Source: Zetaproteobacteria bacterium
GTDB lineage: Bacteria; Pseudomonadota; Zetaproteobacteria; Mariprofundales; Mariprofundaceae
Reading direction: 5' to 3'
NCBI GenBank assembly: GCA_002753275.1
Contig: PEAA01000001.1
Location: 124,001-188,000, forward strand
Length of the DNA: 64,000 nt
Both the position numbers and the translations under genes were made by a program. Every line of letters begins with the position of its first letter. The stretch's first letter is position 1. Positions 1-8,355 of this stretch are shown piece after piece. A model generated the notes under the pieces. The model was not told the origin of the DNA. It saw only the letters and a list, made by a program, of their open reading frames with translations, and ran no database searches.

Positions 1-595
1 TATTGAAATCATCAGGGGAGCGGCGCATCAATAGATCCGCGATGTCTTCAATATGCGTAGGTTCAACCAAGGCATGCAGCAATCCAATGTGTCCAATTTG
101 TAGCAGTGGTGATTGTAGTCCCGCCTGTTGCATGCAAAGCGCTGCCAAGTAGATCACTTCAAAATCAGCTTGATCCGATGAAAGTCCTAGGGCTTCAACT
201 CCCATCTGCCACTGTTGGCGTGAATCCATGTGGCCATGAGGACGGGATTGCAATACTGGGCCTGAATAGCAAAGTTTCAGGCAAGCCTCTTGTTGCATGC
301 GAGTTGCTGCAATGCGCGCAATTTGTGGCGTCATGTCGGGGCGAATCGCTAGCAATCCTGCCCCTGCGGGATCGGGAAATACAAGCGTTTGATCGGAAAG
401 AAAACGCCCTGCGCCAGCCATTAACGATTCTGGGCGTTCAACAAGGGGTGGAATCACCTCTTGGTAGCCATGTTCATCAAACAGTTGGAATAATAGTGCC
501 TGTAACTGGCGCATCTTTTTTGCACGGATGCCAAACACATCATCCAGACCTACAACTGGTTTTAAATCACTCACGCTCCCCCCATCTTCAATCAT
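1..595 (-). CDS. hisZ: ATP phosphoribosyltransferase regulatory subunit HisZ (partial, 3' end outside window)
   Basis: Read by hand on the minus strand; the frame stays open to the window edge, so about 198 residues are visible. The protein looks like a histidyl-tRNA synthetase catalytic-domain paralogue: an N-terminal DDVFGIRAKKM-type segment, then LLAIRPDMTPQIARI (class II motif 2 region) and a following QWQMGVEALG segment. HisZ lacks aminoacylation and instead partners with short-form HisG in the first step of histidine synthesis. A true hisS lies at 61518-62756, which supports HisZ over HisS here. Start is uncertain: ATG at 595, or an in-frame GTG at 574 (giving VSDLKPVVGLDD) behind a G-rich stretch. 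It follows the aminotransferase gene by about 48 bases on the same strand. Confidence 0.85.
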   Translation of the reverse strand, partial: MIEDGGSVSDLKPVVGLDDVFGIRAKKMRQLQALLFQLFDEHGYQEVIPPLVERPESLMAGAGRFLSDQTLVFPDPAGAGLLAIRPDMTPQIARIAATRMQQEACLKLCYSGPVLQSRPHGHMDSRQQWQMGVEALGLSSDQADFEVIYLAALCMQQAGLQSPLLQIGHIGLLHALVEPTHIEDIADLLMRRSPDDFN

Positions 596-643
596 ACGCT
601 GTCACAACAAGCGCGTTTGTATTTTTTATACAAAAGTCTTTAC

Positions 644-1807
644 TTATTGATGGCGTGGAAAACGCGCTACCAATACTTCCTGAGCTGCGGCAACACCTGT
701 GCCCATTTTTACAGGGTATCCAAAGCGGTTCAACCCCATCTCCAATGCGCTCATAGCCGTTACCATATCAAAGGCGTCATAATAACCCAAATGTGCAATT
801 CGAACGATTTTTCCTGTTAAATCATCCTGACCACCCGCAAAGGTAACCCCCATCGATTGACGCAAATAGTTTACAAAGGCGCCACCATCAATGGATTCTG
901 GAATGAACGCTCCCGTTGCTGATGTTGCTGGGGCTTTTGAAACTAAACGCATGCCCAAGGCAGTAACCCCAGCGCGAATGGATGCTGCTAAAATCTTATG
1001 GCGTGCATACATGGCCTCAAAACCTTCTTCATGCATCATTTTTAGAACCTCATTAAGACCAATGATTAAGGATGCTGCAGGTGTCCATGCAGTGGTGTCT
1101 TTGCCTTTTTTCTGATTTTTTCGTTCAGTTAGGAGGTCAAAATAGAATGTTTTTCGTGATGGATTTTTCTCAATGGCAGCCCATGCTTTTTCTGAAATGG
1201 CAATCGTTGCTAATCCTGGCGGCAACATTAAAGCTTTTTGTGAGCCTGAAATGACCACATCAAGCCCCCATGTATCCATCGGCATATCAATGACGCCCAA
1301 TGCGGTAATTGCATCGACAACCGTCACGCAATTTTCCAGATCTTTCGTTAAAGCAGCGATCGCTTGAATGGGTTGTTCTGTGGTTGTTGATGTTTCTGAT
1401 GCTTGTACAAAAACAGCTTTGGCATGTGGGTTTTCAGATAATGATTTTGCCACATCTTCCACGGCAATCGCTTCACCCCAAGCCGTTTTGACTTCGATGG
1501 CATGAATACCATGCTTGGCTGCGATATCACCCCAACGCTCACCAAACTTCCCTGCATTGACATAGATGATGGTATCGCCACTGGCGCAAAGGTTGATCAT
1601 TGCGGCTTCCATGGCGCCTGATCCACTGCATGAGAGCATCAAGGCATCACTTTCAGTTTGATATAACTGCTCAAGCATCATCTTGGTTTCGGCAAAAATA
1701 GCTGAAAATTCAGGTGTGCGATGGTGCATCATCGGTGCAGCCATTCGCAACAATGCGCGCTCAGGAACCATCGTTGGGCCTGGTGATAACAAATAGCGTT
1801 TGAGCAT
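644..1807 (-). CDS. class V aminotransferase (alanine/serine-glyoxylate type)
   Basis: About 387 residues. PLP-dependent fold type I enzyme of the alanine-glyoxylate / serine-glyoxylate aminotransferase family. The N-terminus MLKRYLLSPGPTMVPERALL carries the family SPGPT motif. The PLP lysine is expected in the segment VISGSQKALMLPPGLA, and the glycine-rich CSGSGAMEAA stretch precedes the phosphate-binding region. The open frame extends upstream to 1978 but would overlap rnd. I chose ATG 1807 because a GAGGAA Shine-Dalgarno sits just upstream and the family N-terminus begins there. Members act in glyoxylate/serine/glycine exchange; some in this family serve other routes, so the substrate is not assigned. 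It is divergent from rnd and upstream of hisZ. Confidence 0.85.
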   Translation of the reverse strand: MLKRYLLSPGPTMVPERALLRMAAPMMHHRTPEFSAIFAETKMMLEQLYQTESDALMLSCSGSGAMEAAMINLCASGDTIIYVNAGKFGERWGDIAAKHGIHAIEVKTAWGEAIAVEDVAKSLSENPHAKAVFVQASETSTTTEQPIQAIAALTKDLENCVTVVDAITALGVIDMPMDTWGLDVVISGSQKALMLPPGLATIAISEKAWAAIEKNPSRKTFYFDLLTERKNQKKGKDTTAWTPAASLIIGLNEVLKMMHEEGFEAMYARHKILAASIRAGVTALGMRLVSKAPATSATGAFIPESIDGGAFVNYLRQSMGVTFAGGQDDLTGKIVRIAHLGYYDAFDMVTAMSALEMGLNRFGYPVKMGTGVAAAQEVLVARFPRHQ

Positions 1808-2003
1808 AGATAGATTCCTCAATTCGAAATTTTCCTCAATGCGAAACCTGTAAAATGGATGGGCTCTGGTATCCACTTTATAAAACGGTTTCCTATAAGC
1901 AAACGGGGCGAGACTATAGCCAAGATAGGTAGCTTCAAGGTGAAATTGCGAATTGATGATTTCTTCCTTGGTTTTCATCGTAAAAAGACGCTATTGTTTG
2001 ACC

Positions 2004-3206
2004 ATGACTAAAATCAATTTTCAATGGATTCAAACCCCTGATGCGTTAAAAAAAGCGTGTGTAGAGATGGGACGATCAAAACTTTTATGTGTGGATACAG
2101 AGTTTCATCGAGAAGACACCTACGCTGCGGAATTTGCACTGTTGCAAATTGCCAGTCGTGAAGCATGTTATATTATTGATCCATTGGCGATTGATGATTT
2201 GAGTCCAGTTTGGGAAGTTTTATGCAATCCTGATATTCTCAAGGCATTTCACGCAGCAAGACAAGATGTCGAAATTATCTATGCTAAATGTGGCAAACTC
2301 CCCCTTCCCCTTTTTGACACACAAGTTGCGGCAGCATTGCTCGGGTATGGTCAGCAGATTGGTTTTGGGAATCTGGTGCAACGCATCTCAAAAGTTACGC
2401 TGGCGAAGCAGGAGTCTTTCAGCAATTGGATGAAACGACCACTTACGCCAAGTCAATGTGCGTATGCTGCGGAAGATGTCATCTATCTCATGCCGGTTGT
2501 TCAGCAACTGCAAGAGGAGCTGCAAGCCCGAAAACGGGAGTCATGGCTTGATGAAGAGCAGGCCACACTTTGTTCGGAAGATACATATACAGAGCATGAT
2601 GAAAGTATGTTTTGGCGTGTGAAACAGATGAATAAGCTTCGCCCTGCACAATTGGCTGTTTTAAGAGAAATTACGGCGTGGCGAGAGCGACAAGCGCGAC
2701 GAAAAAATATTCCTCGCCGTCGCATCGTCGGTGATGAACAACTGTTGGAGATGGCGAAGAAGCCCGCGTTATCGGAAGATGTTTTGTTGCACATGCGTGG
2801 TCTGAGTGCTGGTTTTGTTAAACGGTTTGGCAAAGAGATTGTAGAAGAGTGGAATCAAGGGCGGGCGTGTCCGGAAGAAAAATGGCCACGCATGCCGAAA
2901 CGCCCCTGCAATACACAAGGCACAGATTTGCGCGCTGAGATGTTGGATACCCTTGTTAAGCTTCGCGCTGAAGATGAAAAAATATCTGCGCTGATTCTTG
3001 CCAATAAGTCCGAACTGGCAGAGCTGGCTTCATGGGGAAAAGAGTGTTCAGGAACACCTCCGGAACTGGAATGTCTTAAAGGATGGCGCAAAAAACTTGT
3101 TGGCAATGATCTGCTACATCTATTGCGTGGTGAGGTCAGTTTAAAAATTAATCCAAAAAATGGACAGCCGACTATCACATCGAATATCCAAACGGCTACT
3201 GAGTAA
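2004..3206 (+). CDS. rnd: ribonuclease D
   Basis: 400 residues from ATG 2004; an in-frame extension to 1953 is possible but has no clear ribosome site. The N-terminal DEDD-family 3'-5' exonuclease domain shows the first motif as VDTEFHRE, a second around FHAARQDVEII, and the third as YAAEDVIYL. HRDC domains follow (about 210-380; EITAWRERQARRKNIPRRRIV is typical of RNase D). The enzyme trims 3' ends of tRNA precursors and small stable RNAs. It is divergent from the aminotransferase gene, and the next gene starts 5 bases after its stop, so the two are probably co-transcribed. Confidence 0.9.
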   Translation: MTKINFQWIQTPDALKKACVEMGRSKLLCVDTEFHREDTYAAEFALLQIASREACYIIDPLAIDDLSPVWEVLCNPDILKAFHAARQDVEIIYAKCGKLPLPLFDTQVAAALLGYGQQIGFGNLVQRISKVTLAKQESFSNWMKRPLTPSQCAYAAEDVIYLMPVVQQLQEELQARKRESWLDEEQATLCSEDTYTEHDESMFWRVKQMNKLRPAQLAVLREITAWRERQARRKNIPRRRIVGDEQLLEMAKKPALSEDVLLHMRGLSAGFVKRFGKEIVEEWNQGRACPEEKWPRMPKRPCNTQGTDLRAEMLDTLVKLRAEDEKISALILANKSELAELASWGKECSGTPPELECLKGWRKKLVGNDLLHLLRGEVSLKINPKNGQPTITSNIQTATE

Positions 3207-3211
3207 TATTG

Positions 3212-3853
3212 ATGAAATTTGGTTTTACCATTGATGCACTCTCCTCTTCCGGCAAAGAGGCATGGCGATTAGAAAAAGAGTGTGGTTCATGGCGATCGAT
3301 TACCTATGCTGAACCCTTGCAGATATCGGATGCGCTGCTCACCGAGCCCGATGAGCTCAGTCAATGGCTTAACATGCGCATGCAAAAGAGCCGTGAACTG
3401 GGGCTGACTCCGTATAAAAAGAGTAATCCTTTTGATTTCCTTATGCGAGGTGTTTTCACTCATCTTGTGTTGCATCGGTTAAGTGCAGCGCCGATTCCCG
3501 ATCAAGTACAGATGGTTAAAACGATTGCTTCACTAGCCATTGGAACACCGTGGCTTCTTTATTTAAATGTGGCGGGGCAATTTGAGGCACTGAACACCCA
3601 AACAGACTCTATTCTCAAGAGTGTTGTGATTGCGGTGCGTGGTGAAATTGCTTCAAGCCCTGAATATATAGGTGTGGAGGCAGCAAAGAATGAAGAGATG
3701 ATGGCAGTGCTGTATGTGCAGTTTTTGGGAGGTTGGCTTGAACATCTCAAAACAAAAAATATGCAAGTTTTTATTCCTGATGCAAAAGATGTGAAAGAGA
3801 AAGAAGCGTGGTTGCAAGCCATTGCTGATTGGCAGCCAGAAGGTGTCATTTAG
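3212..3853 (+). CDS. hypothetical protein downstream of rnd
   Basis: 213 residues from ATG 3212; a TTG directly before it (3209) is also possible. I do not recognise the family. No signal peptide and no convincing membrane span; one moderately hydrophobic stretch (IASLAIGTPWLLYLNVAG, around residue 110) could be buried. The C-terminus is rich in Lys/Glu (DAKDVKEKEAWLQAIADW). It lies five bases after rnd and immediately before a hairpin and tRNA-Gln, so it is probably transcribed with rnd. A role in RNA metabolism is only guilt by association. Confidence 0.7.
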   Translation: MKFGFTIDALSSSGKEAWRLEKECGSWRSITYAEPLQISDALLTEPDELSQWLNMRMQKSRELGLTPYKKSNPFDFLMRGVFTHLVLHRLSAAPIPDQVQMVKTIASLAIGTPWLLYLNVAGQFEALNTQTDSILKSVVIAVRGEIASSPEYIGVEAAKNEEMMAVLYVQFLGGWLEHLKTKNMQVFIPDAKDVKEKEAWLQAIADWQPEGVI

Positions 3854-3855
3854 CG

Positions 3856-3870
3856 CCCTTTGAAAAAGGG
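3856..3870 (+). terminator. short hairpin after the rnd operon
   Basis: Six-base stem CCCTTT/AAAGGG with a GAA loop begins two bases past the stop codon. A T-rich run (CTTTTTTCTTTC) lies about 20 bases further on rather than directly after, so it is a weak intrinsic terminator candidate. Confidence 0.35.
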
Positions 3871-3926
3871 TTTACAGTCACTTTTTTCTTTCAATTTGGA
3901 TTATAAAACTTAGAGTGCATCGCCAT

Positions 3927-4000
3927 TGGGAGATCGTCTAGCGGCAGGACTACGGACTCTGACTCCGTCAACCAAGGTTCGAATCCTTGTCTCCCAGCCA
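3927..4000 (+). tRNA. tRNA-Gln (anticodon CUG)
   Basis: Folded by eye. Acceptor stem TGGGAGA pairs with TCTCCCA. The D-arm contains AGCGGCAGG. The anticodon stem ACGGA/TCCGT encloses loop CTCTGAC with anticodon CTG (reads CAG, Gln). The T-arm has the canonical GGTTCGAATCC. Discriminator G and an encoded CCA at 3998-4000. The U1-A72 start is typical of bacterial tRNA-Gln. A clear terminator hairpin follows at 4031-4060. Confidence 0.95.
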
Positions 4001-4030
4001 AATAAAAGCTATATATAGCAACAAAAGCAA

Positions 4031-4060
4031 AGGGCTAGTGAGAAATCGCTGGCCCTTTTT
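4031..4060 (+). terminator. intrinsic terminator after tRNA-Gln
   Basis: Eight-base stem AGGGCTAG/CTGGCCCT (one G-T wobble) around a 10-base loop, followed directly by TTTTT. This is a standard rho-independent terminator for the tRNA transcript. Confidence 0.8.
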
Positions 4061-4069
4061 CTTTGCCCA

Positions 4070-4091
4070 TGGGGCACTGGTGGGACACTAG
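4070..4091. repeat. two tandem 11-base imperfect direct repeats next to tRNA-Gln
   Basis: TGGGGCACTGG (4070-4080) is followed immediately by TGGGACACTAG (4081-4091), 9 of 11 identical. They lie just past the tRNA terminator and before the YbjQ gene stop. No integrase gene is in the window. Short tandem repeats beside a tRNA can be scars of integrative elements, but nothing here proves that. Confidence 0.4.
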
Positions 4092-4099
4092 ACCACAAA

Positions 4100-4420
4100 T
4101 TACCCGACAATCACAGCCGTTCCACTGGCGCTAACCATCATCATACTGCCATCTTTACCAATGACTTCATAATCCAAATCGATACCTACGACGGCATTGG
4201 CTCCCAACTCAGTGGCGCGCTGTTGTAGCTCTTGCAAGGCAATTTGGCGCGCTTTGGCCATCTCTTTTTCGTAAGCACCCGAGCGCCCACCGACAATATC
4301 ACGAATCCCCGCAAACAGATCACGAAAAATATTGGCACCCAAAATGGCTTCACCAACCACGACCCCTTTATAGGATTGAATGGTATGCCCCTCAAGGCTG
4401 GGCGTTGTGCTTAAAATCAT
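4100..4420 (-). CDS. YbjQ/UPF0145 family protein
   Basis: 106 residues, the usual length for this small family of homomultimeric proteins (once called heavy-metal-binding domain, DUF74). Characteristic features: early [10 protein letters not shown], then [16 protein letters not shown], the [13 protein letters not shown] segment, ARQIALQEL, and the C-terminal [16 protein letters not shown]. Cytoplasmic; molecular role unknown in the family. ATG 4420 is preceded by AGGAGAT. It is 18 bases downstream of thiD and could be the last gene of the queG-gph-thiE-thiD unit. Confidence 0.85.
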   Translation of the reverse strand: MILSTTPSLEGHTIQSYKGVVVGEAILGANIFRDLFAGIRDIVGGRSGAYEKEMAKARQIALQELQQRATELGANAVVGIDLDYEVIGKDGSMMMVSASGTAVIVG

Positions 4421-4438
4421 TTGAATCTCCTGTCCGTG

Positions 4439-5239
4439 TCAATGTAATGGGTCGTCTTGCTGTTGTTGCAAAGAGGTTCGTAAATCCTGCTGTAGCCAAA
4501 TCATACCTAAATTAACCGCTTCAACCAATGGATATGCTTGGCTAAGATAGACTGCAATTGCTGAAGCCAAACGGCAACCTGTACCATGCGCCGCTGCGTG
4601 GTTTAATTGCAAAGGCGGATGTGACCATTGATGCGTCATGCTACCTGGCATCGCCAATGTGTCGATAAGGGTGGATAGATTATGACCACCTTTGAGCAAT
4701 ACTGGGGTATTCCAGTGATCGGCCAGTTTCTGCGCTGCCTGTCGTGGCTCTCTAATACGATGCTCTAAAAAATACTCGGCTTCAGGAATATTGGGTGTCA
4801 CCAGCGATGCATGCGGAAAGAGCTTGGAAGCAGCCTCTTGTTTCCCTAACACATCCAAAAGCGGTTGTCCTGTTGATGAGATCATCACGGGGTCAATGAC
4901 CCATGGTAGCAACGCTTGTTCCTGCATGACCTTAGCAATCATCTCCACATGGGCCGCGTGTGCGAGCATTCCGGTTTTAACGGAACGCACATCATAGTCT
5001 CGAAAAATGGTCGTGATTTCATGATGTAGGTGGATCGTTGAGACATATTCAATGTGATCAATTTGACGATAAGATTGTGCCGTCAATGCCGTAATGGCAG
5101 AGCAGCCATGCACCCCAAGTGCGTGCATCACCCGCAAATCAGCTTGAATCCCCGCCCCTGCACAAGAGTCTGAACCTCCAATGGTTAAACAAACCGGCGT
5201 CCGTTTCTCTTGATTGAAAGGCTCACCCATGCCAAGCAT
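4439..5239 (-). CDS. thiD: hydroxymethylpyrimidine/phosphomethylpyrimidine kinase ThiD
   Basis: About 266 residues. Ribokinase-fold kinase that phosphorylates HMP and HMP-P in thiamine synthesis. Visible marks are the N-terminal CLTIGGSDSCAGAGIQADLR (substrate-binding GGSD..GAGIQAD), SVKTGML, WVIDPVMISSTG, VLLKGGH, and the C-terminal HGTGCRLASAIA anion-hole motif. The 5' end overlaps the thiE stop; candidate starts are TTG 5242, ATG 5239 and ATG 5230, and I list 5239. The overlap implies translational coupling with thiE. Confidence 0.9.
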   Translation of the reverse strand: MLGMGEPFNQEKRTPVCLTIGGSDSCAGAGIQADLRVMHALGVHGCSAITALTAQSYRQIDHIEYVSTIHLHHEITTIFRDYDVRSVKTGMLAHAAHVEMIAKVMQEQALLPWVIDPVMISSTGQPLLDVLGKQEAASKLFPHASLVTPNIPEAEYFLEHRIREPRQAAQKLADHWNTPVLLKGGHNLSTLIDTLAMPGSMTHQWSHPPLQLNHAAAHGTGCRLASAIAVYLSQAYPLVEAVNLGMIWLQQDLRTSLQQQQDDPLH

Positions 5240-5852
5240 CAACCATCATTCTTGCCATGGATTCAATATCGCTGCTCTCAAAAAGTGATGAAATTACTGC
5301 CGCGCTATCCGCACCTGCCAAGCGAATCGCGGCAAGCGTTTCTAAATCAATACCGCCAATCGCAACAATATTGGCTTGTGGAAAGAGTGTGCGCGCTTTT
5401 TGTAACCTTGGCAGTCCAATCACCGGCACATCTGCCTTGGTTGTGGTGGCAAAAATCGCGCCCAAAGAGATATAATCAGCGCCTTGCTCAAGCGCATGCT
5501 TGGCCATCACAGCATCCGCCCTACAAGTGACCCCAACCACCATATCGTCGCTGAGTTGGGTGCGAAGTTGCTGCATGGTGTGAATATCACTCTTGCCCAA
5601 ATGGACACCATCTGCATCGACAGCATTGGCAATGGCCGCAGAGTCGTTGACAAACAATGTGGCATGGTAACGCAGCGTCAATTCCCGCAGTGCACCTGCC
5701 CGTTTGCACTTATATTTAAACCCCTGCTTTTTATCACGAATTTGCAACACCCGAATGCCACCATTTAGGGCTGATTCCGCACGGAATAACAGATCATCCA
5801 GTGCGATATCTGCGGGCAAAATCCCATAAATTCCGCTGATAGGTTTATGCAT
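5223..5852 (-). CDS. thiE: thiamine-phosphate synthase ThiE
   Basis: 209 residues, TIM barrel. Couples HMP-PP to HET-P to make thiamine phosphate. Recognisable segments: LQIRDKK, LFVNDSAAIA, DGVHLGKSD, VVGVTCR, GADYISLGAIFATTTK and VAIGGIDLE, the standard ThiE order. Overlaps gph upstream by 8 bases and thiD downstream, so it is an internal gene of the queG-gph-thiE-thiD operon. The rest of thiamine synthesis in the window is the unlinked thiC. Confidence 0.92.
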   Translation of the reverse strand: MHKPISGIYGILPADIALDDLLFRAESALNGGIRVLQIRDKKQGFKYKCKRAGALRELTLRYHATLFVNDSAAIANAVDADGVHLGKSDIHTMQQLRTQLSDDMVVGVTCRADAVMAKHALEQGADYISLGAIFATTTKADVPVIGLPRLQKARTLFPQANIVAIGGIDLETLAAIRLAGADSAAVISSLFESSDIESMARMMVDAWHG

Positions 5853-6522
5853 CGAAGAGCGTTAAGAGTGCCGAAAAGGTAGGTAATGAGATCACCTGAT
5901 CAGCATATTCGGCAGGCATATCTTGATAGCCATGTTCAGCAAAACAGACCTTCATACATTTGGCATTGAGCCCAGCTTCAACATCAAAACGGGTATCACC
6001 AACCATCACAGTCTCGGATGGCGAGACACCCATCGCCCGACAACATTCAAAGAGCATATCAGGCGCTGGTTTTTTTGCGAAACCATCTTCAGGTGAGAGT
6101 GCCAGTGTTAAATAGGGTGTGAGTCCAAGTTGATCAAGCACTTGCACGCGCGCTTTCGCCGGCTTTGCGGTCACGACCGACATTGGAATTCCACGCGCAC
6201 GCAACGCATTCAATGTCTCCATCACCGTTGGAAATGGTACACCAAAGTCTGCGGGGTGCTGTTCATAAATATCAGCAAAGGCGTGGTAGAGTGCCATCGT
6301 GTCAGGATGTTCCATCGGTTTTCCAAGAACATTTGAAGCAAGCTTTTGCGCTCCGCCGCCCACATGCGGTTGTGTCTCAGCCAGGCTTAACTGAAAATCA
6401 TACCCCAGCTGTTTCAATGCACGGTTGGCATTGGCTTGGATATCGGGCAATGCATCAACCAGTGTGCCATCCAGGTCAAAAATGAATGCTTTAGGTGCCC
6501 CTCTTTTTTCATTGTGCATCAT
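5845..6522 (-). CDS. gph: phosphoglycolate phosphatase-type HAD hydrolase
   Basis: 225 residues. HAD superfamily, subfamily I, with motif I FDLDGTLVDALPDI (nucleophile Asp and acid/base Asp), motif II serine/threonine in SVVTAKP, and motif III/IV MVGDTRFDVEAGLNAK. Length and cap position match Gph, which detoxifies 2-phosphoglycolate from DNA end repair. A general nucleotidase or sugar phosphatase function cannot be excluded. Overlaps queG by 14 bases upstream and thiE by 8 downstream. Confidence 0.85.
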   Translation of the reverse strand: MMHNEKRGAPKAFIFDLDGTLVDALPDIQANANRALKQLGYDFQLSLAETQPHVGGGAQKLASNVLGKPMEHPDTMALYHAFADIYEQHPADFGVPFPTVMETLNALRARGIPMSVVTAKPAKARVQVLDQLGLTPYLTLALSPEDGFAKKPAPDMLFECCRAMGVSPSETVMVGDTRFDVEAGLNAKCMKVCFAEHGYQDMPAEYADQVISLPTFSALLTLFDA

Positions 6523-7702
6523 TAACTCCTATGAAAACTTCATTGAAACAATGCATGGCATCGCTAAATTCAGCACAAACCGCTGCATCACGCTCATGTT
6601 GCCAATGGTATGCGAATTGAGAGGCAATTTCTCCCTTTTTTAAATGGGGATTGCATGGATTTAATGCAAGGATTCTTGCAGTAGCCCAAACACTGTGGGC
6701 GCGAATTATAGCCTCATCATCTTCAAGTGCACCAAGAAGCAAGGGAATAAAGTCAATATTTCCAGAATTACCCATTGCAATTGCGACATTACGCAACAAT
6801 CCCGATCGCTTGCTACGCTTGATGGGAGAGCGATGAAAACGCTCCCGAAACCCCACATCGTCCAATGAAAACAGTACAGATAACGATGGTAATTTTTGTG
6901 CTTGGCGACTTTGAAAATGGTCAAGTGTCAACGGCATCACCTTTCGATTCCATGGACAGACCATCTGGCAATCATCACAGCCAAAAATGCGATTCCCCAT
7001 CAAGGGACGAAGCGCTCGATCAATGATGCCTTGGTACTCAATGGTGAGATAGGAGATACATCGACGCGCATCAACCACATAGGGGGCAACAATCGCCTGG
7101 GTAGGACAGGCCGTGATACAAGCGTTACAAGAACCGCAATGAGAGGAGGCCGGCAAATCAGCTTCAATGGGTGCTGTGGTAAAGATTTCACCTAGCAAAA
7201 AGTATGAGCCAAACTCTCGATGAATGGTCAGCGTGTGTTTCCCCTGCCAACCTAACCCTGCCCGCTCCGCAAGTGCATGTTCTAAAATGGGCGCCGTATC
7301 GACAAAGACCCGCTGATCATGAACCCCCAGCAATTGATCAAGTGATTGTGCCAGCGCTTTTAGTTTTCTCTTCATGATATCATGGTAATCATCACCGTGC
7401 GCATAGGCGCCAATGATGCCATAGGTGTTGTTTTTTAAGGCATAATCCAAAGTATAAGGTGGGGCGTGGTAGCGCATGGCAACACTTAATACACTTTGAA
7501 TATCGGTGAGGATTTTGGTTGGTTCTTTGCGCAGTTGAACGCGGGAGGCTTCCGCCATGTAGTGCATTGTACCATGCATTTCGTTGTTAACCCATTGATC
7601 CAGCGCATGACGATGAACATCAGAAAACTGAGCTCGGGTTACATGGCATAAATCAAACCCATGCATGGCTGCCAATTGGCAAATCTCTTTTTTAAGGGTC
7701 AT
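6509..7702 (-). CDS. queG: epoxyqueuosine reductase QueG
   Basis: 397 residues. Cobalamin-dependent iron-sulfur enzyme that performs the last step of queuosine synthesis in tRNA. Two [4Fe-4S] clusters are evident: CGSCNACITACPTQAI and CDDCQMVCPWN. The family segment VDTAPILEHALAERAGLGWQGKHT is present, and a HEAT-like C-terminal region (ALEDDEAIIRAHSVWATARI) follows as usual. First gene of the queG-gph-thiE-thiD run; a bidirectional hairpin separates it from the cytochrome gene upstream. Confidence 0.93.
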   Translation of the reverse strand: MTLKKEICQLAAMHGFDLCHVTRAQFSDVHRHALDQWVNNEMHGTMHYMAEASRVQLRKEPTKILTDIQSVLSVAMRYHAPPYTLDYALKNNTYGIIGAYAHGDDYHDIMKRKLKALAQSLDQLLGVHDQRVFVDTAPILEHALAERAGLGWQGKHTLTIHREFGSYFLLGEIFTTAPIEADLPASSHCGSCNACITACPTQAIVAPYVVDARRCISYLTIEYQGIIDRALRPLMGNRIFGCDDCQMVCPWNRKVMPLTLDHFQSRQAQKLPSLSVLFSLDDVGFRERFHRSPIKRSKRSGLLRNVAIAMGNSGNIDFIPLLLGALEDDEAIIRAHSVWATARILALNPCNPHLKKGEIASQFAYHWQHERDAAVCAEFSDAMHCFNEVFIGVNDAQ

Positions 7703-7735
7703 TGGATAGGCTATGGATGCATCAATAAAAAATTT

Positions 7736-7770
7736 CTAAGGGGCAAAATTATTGGGATTTTGCCCCTTAG
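7736..7770 (-). terminator. strong hairpin terminator after the diheme cytochrome gene
   Basis: Perfect 14-base stem CTAAGGGGCAAAAT / ATTTTGCCCCTTAG around a 7-base loop. On the minus strand it is followed by an A/T-rich run with six T residues (AAATTTTTTATT), so it should end transcription from the cytochrome operon before queG. Confidence 0.85.
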
Positions 7771-7791
7771 TAATATAGGTCAGTCTAGAGA

Positions 7792-8343
7792 TTAATCGAT
7801 CAGATCATCCCAGTTACGGAAGTTGGGAATATCGACAGTTCCATTATCGAAGACACCTTCATGGGCTTCGGTGTGGCATTTATTGCAATAAGAGAGTGAA
7901 CGAACACGCGCATTCTCTTCGATCATTTTACGCGGAATTTCGCCATGTTTCTTTTTGAAGTAAGGAACTTGGGTGATTCGCATCGGTGTAACATCATCAG
8001 GAATCGACTGGTTGATCTTAATGGAGCGTTTGTAGTGCCAAGTGGTATCGGCACCATTTTGTGTCAAGAATGCTTCAATCGTCAGGCGATCCGCTTCTGG
8101 AACTTCCGCATTTTCACCAAAGTGGTTGGCCAATTCACTACGCTGCATTAATTTAGCCCATGAACGCGCAGGAAGAAGGCCAGGTTGATAGGCAAAATGG
8201 CACTCGGCACAATTTTGTTGATAAGTGCTGTTTTTTAATGGCTCTACACCTTTATGACGCGGAAAGCCCAAAATATCATGTGCCATTGCGGTGACTGGGA
8301 TCGATACACACACGGATAAGAACAGAATCTGTTTAATATTCAT
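7792..8343 (-). CDS. diheme cytochrome c (DHC family)
   Basis: 183 residues with a signal peptide (residues 1-21, ending AMA|H). Two heme c sites: CAECH near residue 45 and CNKCH near residue 153. Spacing and the intervening LPARSWAKLMQ and segment near TTWHYKRSIKINQSI resemble the DHC diheme cytochrome c family, periplasmic electron carriers usually encoded next to a cytochrome b-type membrane protein. Here the gene lies 12 bases after a His-rich membrane-protein gene, which fits that arrangement. Redox partner is unknown. Confidence 0.85.
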   Translation of the reverse strand: MNIKQILFLSVCVSIPVTAMAHDILGFPRHKGVEPLKNSTYQQNCAECHFAYQPGLLPARSWAKLMQRSELANHFGENAEVPEADRLTIEAFLTQNGADTTWHYKRSIKINQSIPDDVTPMRITQVPYFKKKHGEIPRKMIEENARVRSLSYCNKCHTEAHEGVFDNGTVDIPNFRNWDDLID

Positions 8344-8355
8344 ATCAATAGGTCC

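Noticed and set aside
106-756. Plus-strand 216-codon frame near the left edge
   Set aside because: Shadow of hisZ and the aminotransferase on the minus strand.
1808-1978. N-terminal extension of the aminotransferase
   Set aside because: Would overlap rnd's upstream region, lacks family similarity, and a good ribosome site precedes ATG 1807.
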